Assembly: GCA_964533215.1 (NCBI GenBank)
Contig: CAZHLJ010000001.1
Location: forward strand, 1,054,001 to 1,118,000
Direction: 5' to 3'
Source: Bact-08 sp964533215
GTDB taxonomy: Bacteria; Bacteroidota; Bacteroidia; Bacteroidales; UBA932
DNA: 64,000 nt
Position 1 is the first letter of the stretch. Each line of letters opens with the position of its first letter. Made by a program: the position numbers and the translations under genes. The notes under the pieces are model-generated. The model had not been told where the DNA came from. It made no database searches and saw nothing but the letters and a program-made list of their open reading frames with translations. Shown here in pieces: positions 9,302 to 18,167 of the stretch.

Positions 9302-9924
9302 TTCCTGTATTTCAAGTAGTCAAGAATGAATTCAACAGCATTGTCAAGTCCAATTTTACCGGTATTGATGGAAATATCATAGTTTCTTGCGTCTTCCCAC
9401 TCCTTTCCTGTAAATGTCTTTACATAGATTGCCCGTTCCTTGTCACTTTTTACCATCATTTTCCGGGCCTCCTCTTTTGATACCTTATACATTTTCTGAA
9501 TCCTTTCTTCCCTGAATTCATTATCCGCGTACAAAAATATCTTTACAATACCAGAGTTATCCTTAAGAACATCAAAACCACATCTGCCAATTATCACGGC
9601 TGAATTATCCTTTGCAATACGCTGGATGATTCCAGCCTCCGTTTCAAACAACTCACGGTCTGTTGGAGCTAGATTTTTCTGAGGGTCGTAAACATCCGGG
9701 ACAAATGCTCTTGTTTGCAGGAAAGATTCCCAGAAAGTAGGCCTTTTTTCATCATAAGATGCCACTTCCTCCTCCTGCACAGAAAGTTGTTTTGCCGCTT
9801 CGATGATTATTTCACGGTCGGCGTAAAAAATGTCCAGTTTTTCTGCAAGTTTCTGTCCTAAGTATGCACCGCCGCTTCCAAGCTGACGGTTTATTGTAAT
9901 AACGGTTTTTTTAGTCTTTTCCAT
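9298..9924 (-). CDS. Cytidylate-kinase-like family protein
   Basis: A 208-residue P-loop kinase of the Cytidylate_kin2 type (PF13189). The N-terminus ITINRQLGSGGAYLGQ carries the glycine-rich nucleotide loop (GSGG in place of a full GKS/T), and AVIIGRCG plus RIQKMYKVSKEEARKM are characteristic of the family. True Cmk proteins phosphorylate CMP; for this branch the substrate is not established. It is the first gene of a two-gene unit with NDH-2, coupled by a 4-nt overlap. Such pairing hints at cotranslation but gives no function. Confidence 0.78.
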   Translation of the reverse strand: MEKTKKTVITINRQLGSGGAYLGQKLAEKLDIFYADREIIIEAAKQLSVQEEEVASYDEKRPTFWESFLQTRAFVPDVYDPQKNLAPTDRELFETEAGIIQRIAKDNSAVIIGRCGFDVLKDNSGIVKIFLYADNEFREERIQKMYKVSKEEARKMMVKSDKERAIYVKTFTGKEWEDARNYDISINTGKIGLDNAVEFILDYLKYRK

Positions 9925-10000
9925 TGCAGTGTCATTGTTTAAACTTATTTTGTTCTAATATAACAATTTTGAACGACAAATGGATTAAGGTATTGAAATT

Positions 10001-11449
10001 TTAATTTCCGGTTATGCTGTGTTTTTTTCCGTAGCAAAAGTATACTACAAGCCCAATGGCCATCCATACTATCAATCGGACCCAAGTGTCACCAGGAAGC
10101 ATTAACATGACGGTGAAAGATGAAAGTATGCCTAAAATGGGAACCAATGGAAACATGGGAACTTTGAAATGGCGTTTGATATCAGGCTGTTTGTATCTTA
10201 GGACAATAATGCCTCCACTGACAATGACAAAGGCAAGGAGAGTGCCAATCGATACCAATTCCCCCAATAAACCTATTGGGAAAAGTCCGGCAATAATACC
10301 GGCTACGGCTCCTGTCAGGATTGTTGTGATATGTGGAGTCTTGAATTTAGGATGAACCTTGCAGAATGTTTTCGGCAGCAAGCCATCTTTTGCCATTGAA
10401 AAGAAGATTCTTGGCTGGCCCATAAGCAATACCAGGACTACAGAAGAGAGACCTGCAATAGCACCTATCTTGACAGGATATCTTAGCCAGAAGAGACCTT
10501 CTCCGGCAGTATTAACGGCAACGGCAACAGGAGCAGGATCATTGAGGTTTGGGAAATAGACAATTCCGGTCATAACCAGTCCGACAAGAATGTAAAGGAT
10601 CGTGCATACAACTAATGAACCAAGTATTCCCCATGGCATGTCTCTTTGCGGATTCTTTGCCTCCTGGGCTGTTGTTGAAACGGCATCAAATCCAATGTAG
10701 GCAAAGAAAATCACTCCTGCTGCCCTCATTATGCCACTCCACCCATACTGTCCGAAGGTACCGCTGTTTTGTGGAATGAAAGGAGTCCAGTTTGCAGTGT
10801 GTATGAAACTGATGCCAAAACCAATGAAAAGCAATATAACTGCAACCTTTATCACAACAATTATATTATTGAAGTTTGCAGACTCTTTTATTCCTATCAC
10901 CAACAGTGTTGTAATCAGTCCGACAATGAAAACGGCGGGGAAATTTATGAAGGCTCCGGTTGTACTCCATGCACCTGTTGCTGTATCAAAGGCAAGAGGA
11001 GCGCTTGATATGGATGAAGGCAATGTTATTCCCAGATCATTCAGAAAACTCACGACATAACCAGACCATCCGACTGCGACTGTTGACGCACCGAACAGGT
11101 ATTCCAGAATAAGATCCCAACCGATTATCCATGCAATAAATTCTCCCAGGGTAGCATACGCATAAGTATATGCACTTCCGGCAATTGGAATCATAGAGGC
11201 AAACTCTGCATAGCATAATCCTGCAAAAGCGCAGGCAATACCGGCTACGATAAATGAAATCACGACGGCAGGCCCTGCATAACTTGCTGCAGCCTGTCCT
11301 GTGAGTACAAATATTCCGGCACCGATTATTGCTCCGATCCCTAAAGTGATAAGATTGAACCTGCCAAGCGTCCTTTTCAGACTGTTTTTTTCGTCCGAAG
11401 CTTCGCTCATCAGCCCTTCGATTGATTTTTTTGCCCAGATGTTTGCCAT
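10001..11449 (-). CDS. APC-superfamily amino acid permease (cationic amino acid transporter type)
   Basis: A 482-residue inner-membrane permease with about 12 helices. The first helix carries GIGAIIGAGIFVLTG, the conserved unwound substrate and sodium site of the APC family, and FFAYIGFDAVSTTAQEAKNPQRDMP is broken here only to show helix 6 and its following loop, which are diagnostic of CAT/YfnA-like transporters. A longer in-frame start would overlap the upstream phosphatase by 88 nt, so the ATG at 11449 (MANIWAKKS) is chosen; this leaves a 26-nt gap. The substrate is unproven; an organism that ferments amino acids, as the methylaspartate operon suggests, would need such importers. Confidence 0.87.
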   Translation of the reverse strand: MANIWAKKSIEGLMSEASDEKNSLKRTLGRFNLITLGIGAIIGAGIFVLTGQAAASYAGPAVVISFIVAGIACAFAGLCYAEFASMIPIAGSAYTYAYATLGEFIAWIIGWDLILEYLFGASTVAVGWSGYVVSFLNDLGITLPSSISSAPLAFDTATGAWSTTGAFINFPAVFIVGLITTLLVIGIKESANFNNIIVVIKVAVILLFIGFGISFIHTANWTPFIPQNSGTFGQYGWSGIMRAAGVIFFAYIGFDAVSTTAQEAKNPQRDMPWGILGSLVVCTILYILVGLVMTGIVYFPNLNDPAPVAVAVNTAGEGLFWLRYPVKIGAIAGLSSVVLVLLMGQPRIFFSMAKDGLLPKTFCKVHPKFKTPHITTILTGAVAGIIAGLFPIGLLGELVSIGTLLAFVIVSGGIIVLRYKQPDIKRHFKVPMFPLVPILGILSSFTVMLMLPGDTWVRLIVWMAIGLVVYFCYGKKHSITGN

Positions 11450-11475
11450 AAGTTTAAGTTTATAAGTAAAAGTAG

Positions 11476-12126
11476 CTATAAGATTTGAATCAAGTCCATT
11501 GGACTGTTCAAAATATACTTTGCACCGGTTGCCGTGAGCTCCTCTTTTGTCCTGAAACCCCACAAGACACCAACAGGGTACATCCCGGCTTTATTGGCAG
11601 TCTCCATGTCAACCCCGGTGTCGCCCAGATAAACTATCTCTTCGGGTATGATTCCGAAAGCTTTGCTTATCTGCAAGGCTCCAACCGGACTGGGTTTTTT
11701 TAATGCTTCATCACTTAACCCTTTCACCACCTCAAAATTCCAGTATGGCAGAAGTTCAGATACGATTTTCTTTGTAAGCTCATGCGCCTTGTTGGAAAAC
11801 ACTGCGAGCTTCATATTGCGTGCGGCCAACTCGTTTAGCAGGTCCGGGATTCCATCATAAGGCTTTGTCTTGTTCATGCAATTGTCCCGATACGTCTCGA
11901 TCATAGATTGATAGCATTTGGTTATCAACTCTTCAGATCTCTCTTTTTCTGGTATAGCTCTCCTTACCAGATTCCGTATTCCGTTTCCTACAAAATATTT
12001 ATATGCCTGTAGTTCATGAACAGGTAGATTGTTGCTTCTTAGTACAGTGTTCATGGAGTCAGCCAGATCTTCAATAGAGTCAACAAGTGTCCCGTCCAGA
12101 TCAAAAATAATACCTCTAAATCTCAT
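11476..12126 (-). CDS. HAD-superfamily phosphatase, phosphoglycolate-phosphatase-like
   Basis: A 216-residue HAD hydrolase. Motif I FDLDGTLVDS (residues 8-17) gives the two catalytic aspartates; motif II lies near AVFSNK, and motif III/IV near KKPSP and YLGDTGVDMETA. An alpha-helical cap between motifs I and II resembles Gph/PgmB-type enzymes. The gene precedes the permease by 26 nt and diverges from the MFS gene. A -7-like TAATTTTG (12138-12131, minus) ends only 4 nt before the ATG, which would make the transcript nearly leaderless if it is used. The physiological substrate cannot be fixed from sequence. Confidence 0.82.
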   Translation of the reverse strand: MRFRGIIFDLDGTLVDSIEDLADSMNTVLRSNNLPVHELQAYKYFVGNGIRNLVRRAIPEKERSEELITKCYQSMIETYRDNCMNKTKPYDGIPDLLNELAARNMKLAVFSNKAHELTKKIVSELLPYWNFEVVKGLSDEALKKPSPVGALQISKAFGIIPEEIVYLGDTGVDMETANKAGMYPVGVLWGFRTKEELTATGAKYILNSPMDLIQIL

Positions 12127-12130
12127 GTAA

Positions 12131-12170
12131 CAAAATTAGTAAAAATTCAGTAATCCTTTTTATACCTTTG
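12131..12170. promoter_or_regulatory. Divergent -7 boxes between HAD phosphatase and MFS genes
   Basis: On the plus strand TACCTTTG (12163-12170) followed by CACCCC matches the Bacteroidota -7 box and stands 25 nt before the MFS ATG. On the minus strand TAATTTTG (12138-12131) points toward the HAD gene. The plus-strand box is the more convincing one; the same TTTGCACCCC context recurs at the TolC operon promoter near 19801. Confidence 0.55.
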
Positions 12171-12195
12171 CACCCCGATATCAAATTTTGTGTCT

Positions 12196-13362
12196 ATGAA
12201 TGAGCGGATATGGAATAAGGATTTTATTTTTCTTATTCTTTCTAACTTTTTGATGTACATTACTTATTATGCGATCCTGTCAGCTCTGCCTATCTATTTA
12301 GTGAGCGAACTTCATGCATCTGAAACGCAGGTTGGAATCGCAGTCGGGGCATATACAATAGCTTCTGTCCTGGTTCGCCCTTTTTCGGGCTTCTCTCTTG
12401 ACAGGTTTGGAAGACGTACCATCTTCTTACTGGCTTTAATGGTTTATACCCTATTGTTTGCAGGATATTTGGTTGCCATAACAATAACCTCTATAATGCT
12501 GCTCCGGTTTGCACAAGGCCTTACATGGGGTTTCACTACAGTTTCCGGATCTACCATTGCTGCTGATATAATACCGGTATCCAAGAGGGGAGAGGGCATC
12601 GGCTACTTTGCTCTTTCCACAACACTAGGAATGTCAGTTGGTCCAATCATTGGACTGTTTATTTGTCACCAGTGGGGGTACACAGAAATGTTCATCTCAG
12701 GATGCCTGATCAGCATTGCCAGTCTGGCATGCGCATATTCAATTCATCTGCGTAAGCGGTTCGTGGTTGGGAAGAAAATTCAGTTTAAATGGAGCGGGCT
12801 TTTAGACAGAAGCTCCATAAGACCTTCTGTAAATGTATTCATTACGATGATTGCATATGGAGGATTGCTCTCTTTTGTTGCTCTTTATGGCCGTGAGATA
12901 GGGATTCAAAACTCGTCACTATATTTTCTTATTTTCTCTATTGGAATAGCCGCTGCAAGGCTCTCTGCCGGAAAGGTGTTTGACAGAGAGGGACCTGGAA
13001 GGATTCTGTCAATCTGTTTGGTTTTGATGATCATAGGTTTTCCATTACTTGCTATGGCAAAAAACGCAGTACTCTTCTATGCTTCAGCAATAATAATCGG
13101 ATTTGGCAATGGAGTCATATTTCCAACTTTTCAGTCGATGGTAAATAATCTCGCAGACTCGGAGCATCGCGGAGCTGCCAATTCCACCCTTTATACAGCT
13201 GTGGATCTTGGTATGGGATTAGGAATGATAATGGCGGGATTGATAGCCCAACATATATCCATGTCTGCAATCTTCTGGATAAGTGCTATTGTAAGCCTTT
13301 CAGGGCTGTTATATTTCCGGACTCTAGTTCTCAGACAGTATGAGCGACTTGCTGAATCATAG
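12196..13362 (+). CDS. MFS transporter
   Basis: A 388-residue major facilitator protein with about 12 membrane helices. The loop between helices 2 and 3 has the MFS motif A remnant DRFGRRTIF (about residues 75-83), and RFAQGLTWG plus PSKRGEGIGYFAL-like sequence resemble the drug:H+ antiporter and sugar-efflux groups. A GTG two codons upstream is in frame, but the ATG at 12196 is preferred. The 3' end overlaps the convergent esterase gene by 6 nt. The substrate is unknown. Confidence 0.83.
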   Translation: MNERIWNKDFIFLILSNFLMYITYYAILSALPIYLVSELHASETQVGIAVGAYTIASVLVRPFSGFSLDRFGRRTIFLLALMVYTLLFAGYLVAITITSIMLLRFAQGLTWGFTTVSGSTIAADIIPVSKRGEGIGYFALSTTLGMSVGPIIGLFICHQWGYTEMFISGCLISIASLACAYSIHLRKRFVVGKKIQFKWSGLLDRSSIRPSVNVFITMIAYGGLLSFVALYGREIGIQNSSLYFLIFSIGIAAARLSAGKVFDREGPGRILSICLVLMIIGFPLLAMAKNAVLFYASAIIIGFGNGVIFPTFQSMVNNLADSEHRGAANSTLYTAVDLGMGLGMIMAGLIAQHISMSAIFWISAIVSLSGLLYFRTLVLRQYERLAES

Positions 13363-14175
13363 GATTTTATGGAAGTAATTATTGAAGAAGAGGACTTGAT
13401 AATATAACGAATTGCTCCAATATTCCTTGGCATGCTTGCCGGGTCTCTCTGTATAATCATGCTTTATGTTCAGATATAGCATCTTCTGGTGAAGTTCTCT
13501 GTTTACTGTAATAAAGAAATCATCAACCCCGCAGTCGAATGTCAATGCGAGATTATCGCCTTTAAGCAGATATAATTGTGATATAACAGTGTTCCTCTCC
13601 CAGTTTTCAGGGTATTTGTCCATATCTCCCAGTCTTTTTGCTATATCCCATTTTAATGGGAATGGACGAAAATCCACTCCTCCACTCATACTTCCTGCAG
13701 CACCAAAAATATCCTGATGCCTTATTGAGAGATAGAGTGCACCATGTCCACCCATACTTAAGCCGGTAATTGCACGTCCTTCACGTCCTTTTATCGTATT
13801 GAACTTGCTGTCAATAAATCCAGTGAGCTCTTTTGTGACGTAGGTTTCGTATTTCATTGAAGGGTCTACAGGGCTGTCGAAGTACCAACTTGAATAATCG
13901 CCGTCAACACTCACAATGATAATGTTATAAAGATCTGCAAATTGTTCTATCTGAGGATATGTCTTAACCCAATATGCATAGTTTCCTCCGTAACCATGTA
14001 ACAGATAAAGTACAGGGTAATTCTTCCCGTTTCTGTCGTATTTTTCAGGAGTGACGACACAGGCTTTTGTCTCTTTTTTCATGGAATTACTGTAGACAAC
14101 AAGTGTGTCTACATTAGCAGCATTAAGGAATATTGCAATAGTAAGGAAATAGAGTGATAGTAAGGGACGTTTCAT
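13357..14175 (-). CDS. Secreted alpha/beta-hydrolase, esterase D/EstA-type
   Basis: A 272-residue protein of the putative esterase family (PF00756; XynZ feruloyl-esterase-like and S-formylglutathione-hydrolase-like). An N-terminal signal peptide (MKRPLLSLYFLTIAIFLNA) indicates export. The oxyanion region YLLHGYGG (about 55-62) and the nucleophile elbow GLSMGG with S140 are clear; the acid and histidine are probably the Asp near CGVDDFF and the His in PGKHAKEYW. The longest open frame starts 111 nt upstream inside the glycosylase gene; the ATG at 14175 is chosen because the signal peptide begins there. Substrate unknown. Confidence 0.84.
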   Translation of the reverse strand: MKRPLLSLYFLTIAIFLNAANVDTLVVYSNSMKKETKACVVTPEKYDRNGKNYPVLYLLHGYGGNYAYWVKTYPQIEQFADLYNIIIVSVDGDYSSWYFDSPVDPSMKYETYVTKELTGFIDSKFNTIKGREGRAITGLSMGGHGALYLSIRHQDIFGAAGSMSGGVDFRPFPLKWDIAKRLGDMDKYPENWERNTVISQLYLLKGDNLALTFDCGVDDFFITVNRELHQKMLYLNIKHDYTERPGKHAKEYWSNSLYYQVLFFNNYFHKIL

Positions 14176-14198
14176 TTTATGTATTTTTGTAAGATTAT

Positions 14199-15026
14199 TT
14201 ATCTGATTCTCTGACATGTAGGACAAAAATAGATAGAACCTCCCATATATGCCTCTTTGAGAATGGCATTTCCGCAAATGGGACAAGGATCGTTAATTGT
14301 ATTTTTTGAGAGCAGTGTCTTGTAACCGCCGTTTTTGCCGAACAGATCCTTTTCAGTGTCCCGTCCACCTTTGTCAGTCATGTTTTTTAGTGTGACCTTC
14401 AGGCAATGGTATAGCTCTTCTTTTTCAAAATCTGATATGGTGGATTTCTTGCGTTTAGGGTGAATACCTGCATTGAAGAGGATGTCTTGCAAGACCCCGT
14501 TGCCAACACCGGGAATGCGCTGTTCTGTAGCAAGCAGAGCCTTGATGGAGAGATCTTTTGTGGTGCTTTTGAAGATATTGTCAAAAAATGATTCATCAAA
14601 TCTGTCATCAAGAGGTGAAATGCTGCCAAGACTGCGCTGATGATATGAGTTGTCGAATTTACCCTTATATGCAGAGATTCCTCCATACATTGCAACGGTG
14701 AAAGCAATACAGCTTCCATCATCAAAAGCAACCAGAAGCTGATGTTTTTCCGGCCTTGGCTCATAAGAGGAGTAGTACCTCATGTTAGTACCGTCATTTA
14801 TAGTAATGAATGTATCATCATCGCAGCAGAGATCTACAAACATTCCATGCCCTCTTGCAGAAAGTATATGCCTACCCGTAAGAATTCCTGCGTATTTAGC
14901 GGGATCACCGCAATAGAATGCAAATTTATGAATGCTTGTAGCATTGATTACTTCTGATATTCTTTTGTTTGTCAAGACATCGTCCGCCTGCAGACTGATT
15001 GTCTTGGATTCGGGGATTTCCAACAT
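14199..15026 (-). CDS. Fpg/Nei-family DNA glycosylase-like protein lacking the N-terminal proline
   Basis: A 275-residue protein with the Fpg/Nei architecture: N-terminal beta-sandwich beginning MLEIPES, a helix-two-turn-helix segment with PGVGNGVLQDILFNAG (about 172-187) and a C-terminal zinc finger CPIC...CPTCQ. Classic Fpg and Nei use the proline after the initiator Met as nucleophile (MPE...). Here residue 2 is Leu, with E3 and P5-E6 following, so the usual Schiff-base chemistry is doubtful. A related subgroup starting M-I/L-E-x-P-E is known to me in anaerobes; its activity is unsettled. It should still bind DNA. It lies 23 nt upstream of the esterase gene. Confidence 0.8.
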   Translation of the reverse strand: MLEIPESKTISLQADDVLTNKRISEVINATSIHKFAFYCGDPAKYAGILTGRHILSARGHGMFVDLCCDDDTFITINDGTNMRYYSSYEPRPEKHQLLVAFDDGSCIAFTVAMYGGISAYKGKFDNSYHQRSLGSISPLDDRFDESFFDNIFKSTTKDLSIKALLATEQRIPGVGNGVLQDILFNAGIHPKRKKSTISDFEKEELYHCLKVTLKNMTDKGGRDTEKDLFGKNGGYKTLLSKNTINDPCPICGNAILKEAYMGGSIYFCPTCQRIR

Positions 15027-15077
15027 ATAATTAAGTGTTATTATAATACAATCATTAATACTTTTATTGTCATAATT

Positions 15078-16115
15078 TTAATTATTAAGTGCTTTATAGC
15101 GTCGTCCCCAGAATTTATATTTGGTCAGTGATGTGTAAACCATCAGACGCTCAATGAATGAGAAACGCATCAGATAGTGAATTAGACGGTAAAAAATTCC
15201 AAGAAAAAACAATAAGACCAGTGTTTCAAGGATGAAATCAGCAATTTTATTTTCGAGGTTAAAGAGCAGATTGAAATATTTCAGGGCAATGCCTGTCAAG
15301 ACTGACGAGAACAGTAGATAGCCAATAATAAATCCGTGGGCAGTCTCAATAGCCTTTTTGGGGCAATTACCCGTACACTTCATGCAACTTTCACATCTAA
15401 AAGTCCAAAATGGTCTTTTATCGACTTTAATTATTGCTTTAACCGGACACCCTTTAATGCAGATGTCACAATTGTTGCAATCTTTTGATGCATAGAATGT
15501 CTTGGCAAACATAAATCGTCCGGCAAGAAAATATCCTAAAGAGACCGGAGATATGATTATATCTTGAACGATTTCGCGTAGTGCTCTGAAATCCCTTTCC
15601 CCTGAAATAATTTTCTCGGCACACTTAGTAACCTTTGCTTTGTTCACTTCGTGAAGGTATGTAACAGTCTTTGCATTTAGCCCAGGGTGAACGGATATCC
15701 AGTTTGAAGGCAAGTCAACAGGTACCATACCATTTATAGAATATCCTTTAAGCTTCAGTATGAATGCAGAAAAATAAAATGCGATTCCGGTGAGTCCCGG
15801 CAAGTTAAATTTCCCAATCAGCATACCAGCCCTGGTATTCATAAGCAGAACTTTATTCCTGTTTCCAGTTTGCGGGAAACGTAATATGAAGTTCAGCATC
15901 ACCGGAGGATAGTTAAATCCATGAATTGGTGAAACTAAAACCAGTAATGCATCACAAGGAGGCGTGGCAATTGAGAGTCTGTCGATCTCGGCAATATTAA
16001 TGACTTTACATTCAGTTCCATGTTTTGCCGAAACATCTGAGAACCATTTTGCAACATTCCGTGAATTGCCGGTTCCTGAAAAATAGTATATTATGATTTG
16101 ACCAAACGTGTCCAT
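15078..16115 (-). CDS. EFR1-family ferredoxin: flavodoxin-like domain plus two 4Fe-4S clusters
   Basis: A 345-residue redox protein. The N-terminus YYFSGTGNSRNVAKW is the FMN phosphate loop of a flavodoxin-like domain (about residues 1-180). Two ferredoxin motifs follow, CNNCDICIKGCPVKAI and CESCMKCTGNCPKKAI, each able to hold a 4Fe-4S cluster. Two or three hydrophobic segments at the C-terminus (about 270-330) suggest membrane attachment. Longer in-frame starts exist inside the upstream gene, but the ATG at 16115, 1 nt after the pentapeptide gene stop, is the most natural. Function within anaerobic electron transfer is inferred, not known. Confidence 0.8.
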   Translation of the reverse strand: MDTFGQIIIYYFSGTGNSRNVAKWFSDVSAKHGTECKVINIAEIDRLSIATPPCDALLVLVSPIHGFNYPPVMLNFILRFPQTGNRNKVLLMNTRAGMLIGKFNLPGLTGIAFYFSAFILKLKGYSINGMVPVDLPSNWISVHPGLNAKTVTYLHEVNKAKVTKCAEKIISGERDFRALREIVQDIIISPVSLGYFLAGRFMFAKTFYASKDCNNCDICIKGCPVKAIIKVDKRPFWTFRCESCMKCTGNCPKKAIETAHGFIIGYLLFSSVLTGIALKYFNLLFNLENKIADFILETLVLLFFLGIFYRLIHYLMRFSFIERLMVYTSLTKYKFWGRRYKALNN

Positions 16116-16116
16116 T

Positions 16117-16692
16117 TCAGTATTCAACTTCAATTCCATATTTGTCCAAAAGACCAGAGATTCCATTTATGGAAAATCGCGCTTTCTTGATTCTATTTTT
16201 TTCGGGGTCAATTGAAAAATTGTAGGAAGTCCTGAAGTCTGCTTTTTCAAGTGTAGTATTGTCAAACGTTGCTCCTGAAAAGTCACAGTTGTCAAATAAG
16301 GAACTTGATAAATTACATTCTGTAAAGTCAGTTTCCTGTAACTTGCAATTTCGGAAAATCGTTTGTTTTGCAGGTATCTTGTAGAACGAAGAGTTATTAA
16401 GTATACAATTGTCAAAACTGAACGAAATGCCAAATTCGTTGCAGTTGCTGAAATTTATTCCCAACATCTTGCAGCTTTTGAATTTAATATCCCGGAGTGC
16501 TGCTCGTGTCAATCTTACAAGACTAAGATTACACTCTATAAATTCACAGTCAATAAATCTAAACTCAGATAGATCTGAGTTGGAAAGATCACAGCAGACG
16601 AACCTGCAATTATCATAGTCACCCTTTGATAAAGGGTTTTCCTTGAAGTTAGTTTTTTCAAAAGTCTGCTCTTCTATTGTAACCTGTTCCAT
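16117..16692 (-). CDS. Qnr-like pentapeptide repeat protein
   Basis: A 191-residue protein built of A(D/N)LxX-type pentapeptide repeats (for example CRFVC CDLSN SDLSE FRFID CEFIE CNLSL), predicted to form a right-handed quadrilateral beta helix resembling B-form DNA. The C-terminal element with NFSIDPEKNRIKKARF and GLLDKYGIEVE matches the end of Qnr/McbG-type proteins that protect DNA gyrase from quinolones. Protection of topoisomerase is an inference from this likeness; chromosomal homologues often have unknown natural roles. It is 4 nt after the methyltransferase gene and 1 nt before EFR1, so all are in one operon. Confidence 0.82.
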   Translation of the reverse strand: MEQVTIEEQTFEKTNFKENPLSKGDYDNCRFVCCDLSNSDLSEFRFIDCEFIECNLSLVRLTRAALRDIKFKSCKMLGINFSNCNEFGISFSFDNCILNNSSFYKIPAKQTIFRNCKLQETDFTECNLSSSLFDNCDFSGATFDNTTLEKADFRTSYNFSIDPEKNRIKKARFSINGISGLLDKYGIEVEY

Positions 16693-16696
16693 TATT

Positions 16697-17293
16697 TTAT
16701 ATTAATGCAAACCCATATGACATGGGTATTTCGATATTGTGTTGATTCTTAAATTTTTCGATTCTTCTGATAGATGTTTCTCCCTGTCCCTTTACTTTTT
16801 CATAAAGTGCTGCATAATCAATAAATCGCTGAATAGTAGTATAATGCTGAATTTTTCTAAAATCATGGCATTTAAGTGCATCCCAGCTATTGGTTACTTT
16901 TTCCTTTTCATCAACAATATATGCCCATTCTGAACCTGGCCAGTGATCGCTGACAAGAACGTCTGAAGTTATGGTAAAGGCGTGTTTGACAGCTATTTCG
17001 GTACTTTTCATTTCGTGCAGGCAAAATTCAAAAAGTACGACATCGGCCTCTAATCTGACATCTTCGAATTCAGAATGGATGAGCGTGAATTTATGAATAA
17101 GGTCTTGCTTTACCAAACAAACAGACAATTTCTTAAGAGCTTCACTGTCGTTATCAACGGCATATACCATTTTTGCACTTCTGGCGTATTCAATAAATTG
17201 CCCGCCTCCAGCTCCAACGGATATAATAGTTTTATCTTTGAAATCGTAAAACGATAGGAGGTTAGCCACAATGATTCCTGTATCTACAGCCAT
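16697..17293 (-). CDS. SAM-dependent methyltransferase-like protein
   Basis: A 198-residue class I methyltransferase fold. Motif I is ISVGAGGGQFIEYA (about residues 24-37), motif II the acidic end of MVYAVDNDSEAL, and motif IV VVLFEFCLHEM (about 85-95). The target is not evident: there is no recognisable accessory domain, and the C-terminal half (HYTTIQRFIDYAALYEK) does not point to a substrate. It starts 2 nt after the GNAT stop and ends 4 nt before the Qnr-like gene, implying tight cotranscription. Confidence 0.72.
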   Translation of the reverse strand: MAVDTGIIVANLLSFYDFKDKTIISVGAGGGQFIEYARSAKMVYAVDNDSEALKKLSVCLVKQDLIHKFTLIHSEFEDVRLEADVVLFEFCLHEMKSTEIAVKHAFTITSDVLVSDHWPGSEWAYIVDEKEKVTNSWDALKCHDFRKIQHYTTIQRFIDYAALYEKVKGQGETSIRRIEKFKNQHNIEIPMSYGFALI

Positions 17294-17295
17294 GA

Positions 17296-18153
17296 CTATA
17301 ATGTTTTTATCATTTCAAATTGTTTGCCCTTCAACGGAATATTGTTGGACTCTAGAAACGCAGTCATGGCCTCACAGTTTATTTCAGAATTTACGGCTTT
17401 GACAGAGGAGTGTCTGTTGCGGAAGAGCGCCTCCTTAAGTAAGGCTGTTCCGATTCCCTGCCTTCGATATGCCTTGTCAACAGCAATTTGCGTCAGATCA
17501 CCTGAATTTGGTTCAAATATGCAATATCCTATCAATCTTTGTCCATCATACGCTCCTATTACTCTGAAATCGTCAGCACATCTAAGGATGGCCTCAAAGC
17601 TGTTTTGCCATGATGGGATAAAGTCCCAAAACGATATCAAGTTTTCAGTTGCACTATCCAAACAGGTTTCTTTAATAGATAATGAAGATCTCAACTGTTT
17701 GTCATGCAACTTGACATCTATATTGGGTTGGACAAAATAATTAAAATCCCTGCTTACAGTAAAACCAAGTTTTTTATAAACAGAGACTGCACTTTCATTG
17801 TGCTGCAACACTTCCAGCAGATATTGCGATATGCCTGCATCTTTCAGGTAGGGTATAGAATATGTGAATATCTTTGATGCCATACCTTTACCCCGGAAAG
17901 CTTCAATTGTTCCTGTACCAGTGTCATAAGCCGTTTTCTTTCCGTTAAACATGCCTATTCCATTTAGAGTGAAGGAGACTAACTTGTCATTCACAAATGT
18001 GCCAAATGAGAGCTTGGGAACAAATCCTCTGCGCTTTAGCATAATCTGGAGTTCATCTTTATTCACCTTAACTTCATAGCTTCCGAATGCCTCGTTGAAT
18101 GCTGAATATAATGTGTCGAAGCTTATACTGTCTAGAGGTTTGATTGTTTCCAT
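17296..18153 (-). CDS. Tandem GNAT N-acetyltransferase
   Basis: A 285-residue protein with two acetyltransferase folds. The first (about 1-140) carries the acetyl-CoA loop FRGKGMASKIF and the segment YKKLGF; the second (about 150-285) carries YRRQGIGTALLKEAL. The second domain has the stricter R/QxxGxG/A loop and is likely catalytic; the first may also be competent. Such enzymes acetylate small molecules, antibiotics or protein N-termini; the substrate here is unknown. The neighbouring methyltransferase and Qnr-like genes make a detoxification role possible but unproven. Confidence 0.82.
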   Translation of the reverse strand: METIKPLDSISFDTLYSAFNEAFGSYEVKVNKDELQIMLKRRGFVPKLSFGTFVNDKLVSFTLNGIGMFNGKKTAYDTGTGTIEAFRGKGMASKIFTYSIPYLKDAGISQYLLEVLQHNESAVSVYKKLGFTVSRDFNYFVQPNIDVKLHDKQLRSSLSIKETCLDSATENLISFWDFIPSWQNSFEAILRCADDFRVIGAYDGQRLIGYCIFEPNSGDLTQIAVDKAYRRQGIGTALLKEALFRNRHSSVKAVNSEINCEAMTAFLESNNIPLKGKQFEMIKTL

Positions 18154-18167
18154 GTTGTCTGGTTGCT

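Noticed and set aside
11450..11563. Extended N-terminus of the amino acid permease
   Set aside because: Would overlap the upstream HAD gene by 88 nt and adds residues absent from APC permeases; ATG 11449 fits the family.
14176..14286. Longer start for the secreted esterase
   Set aside because: Lies inside the glycosylase gene and would bury the signal peptide.
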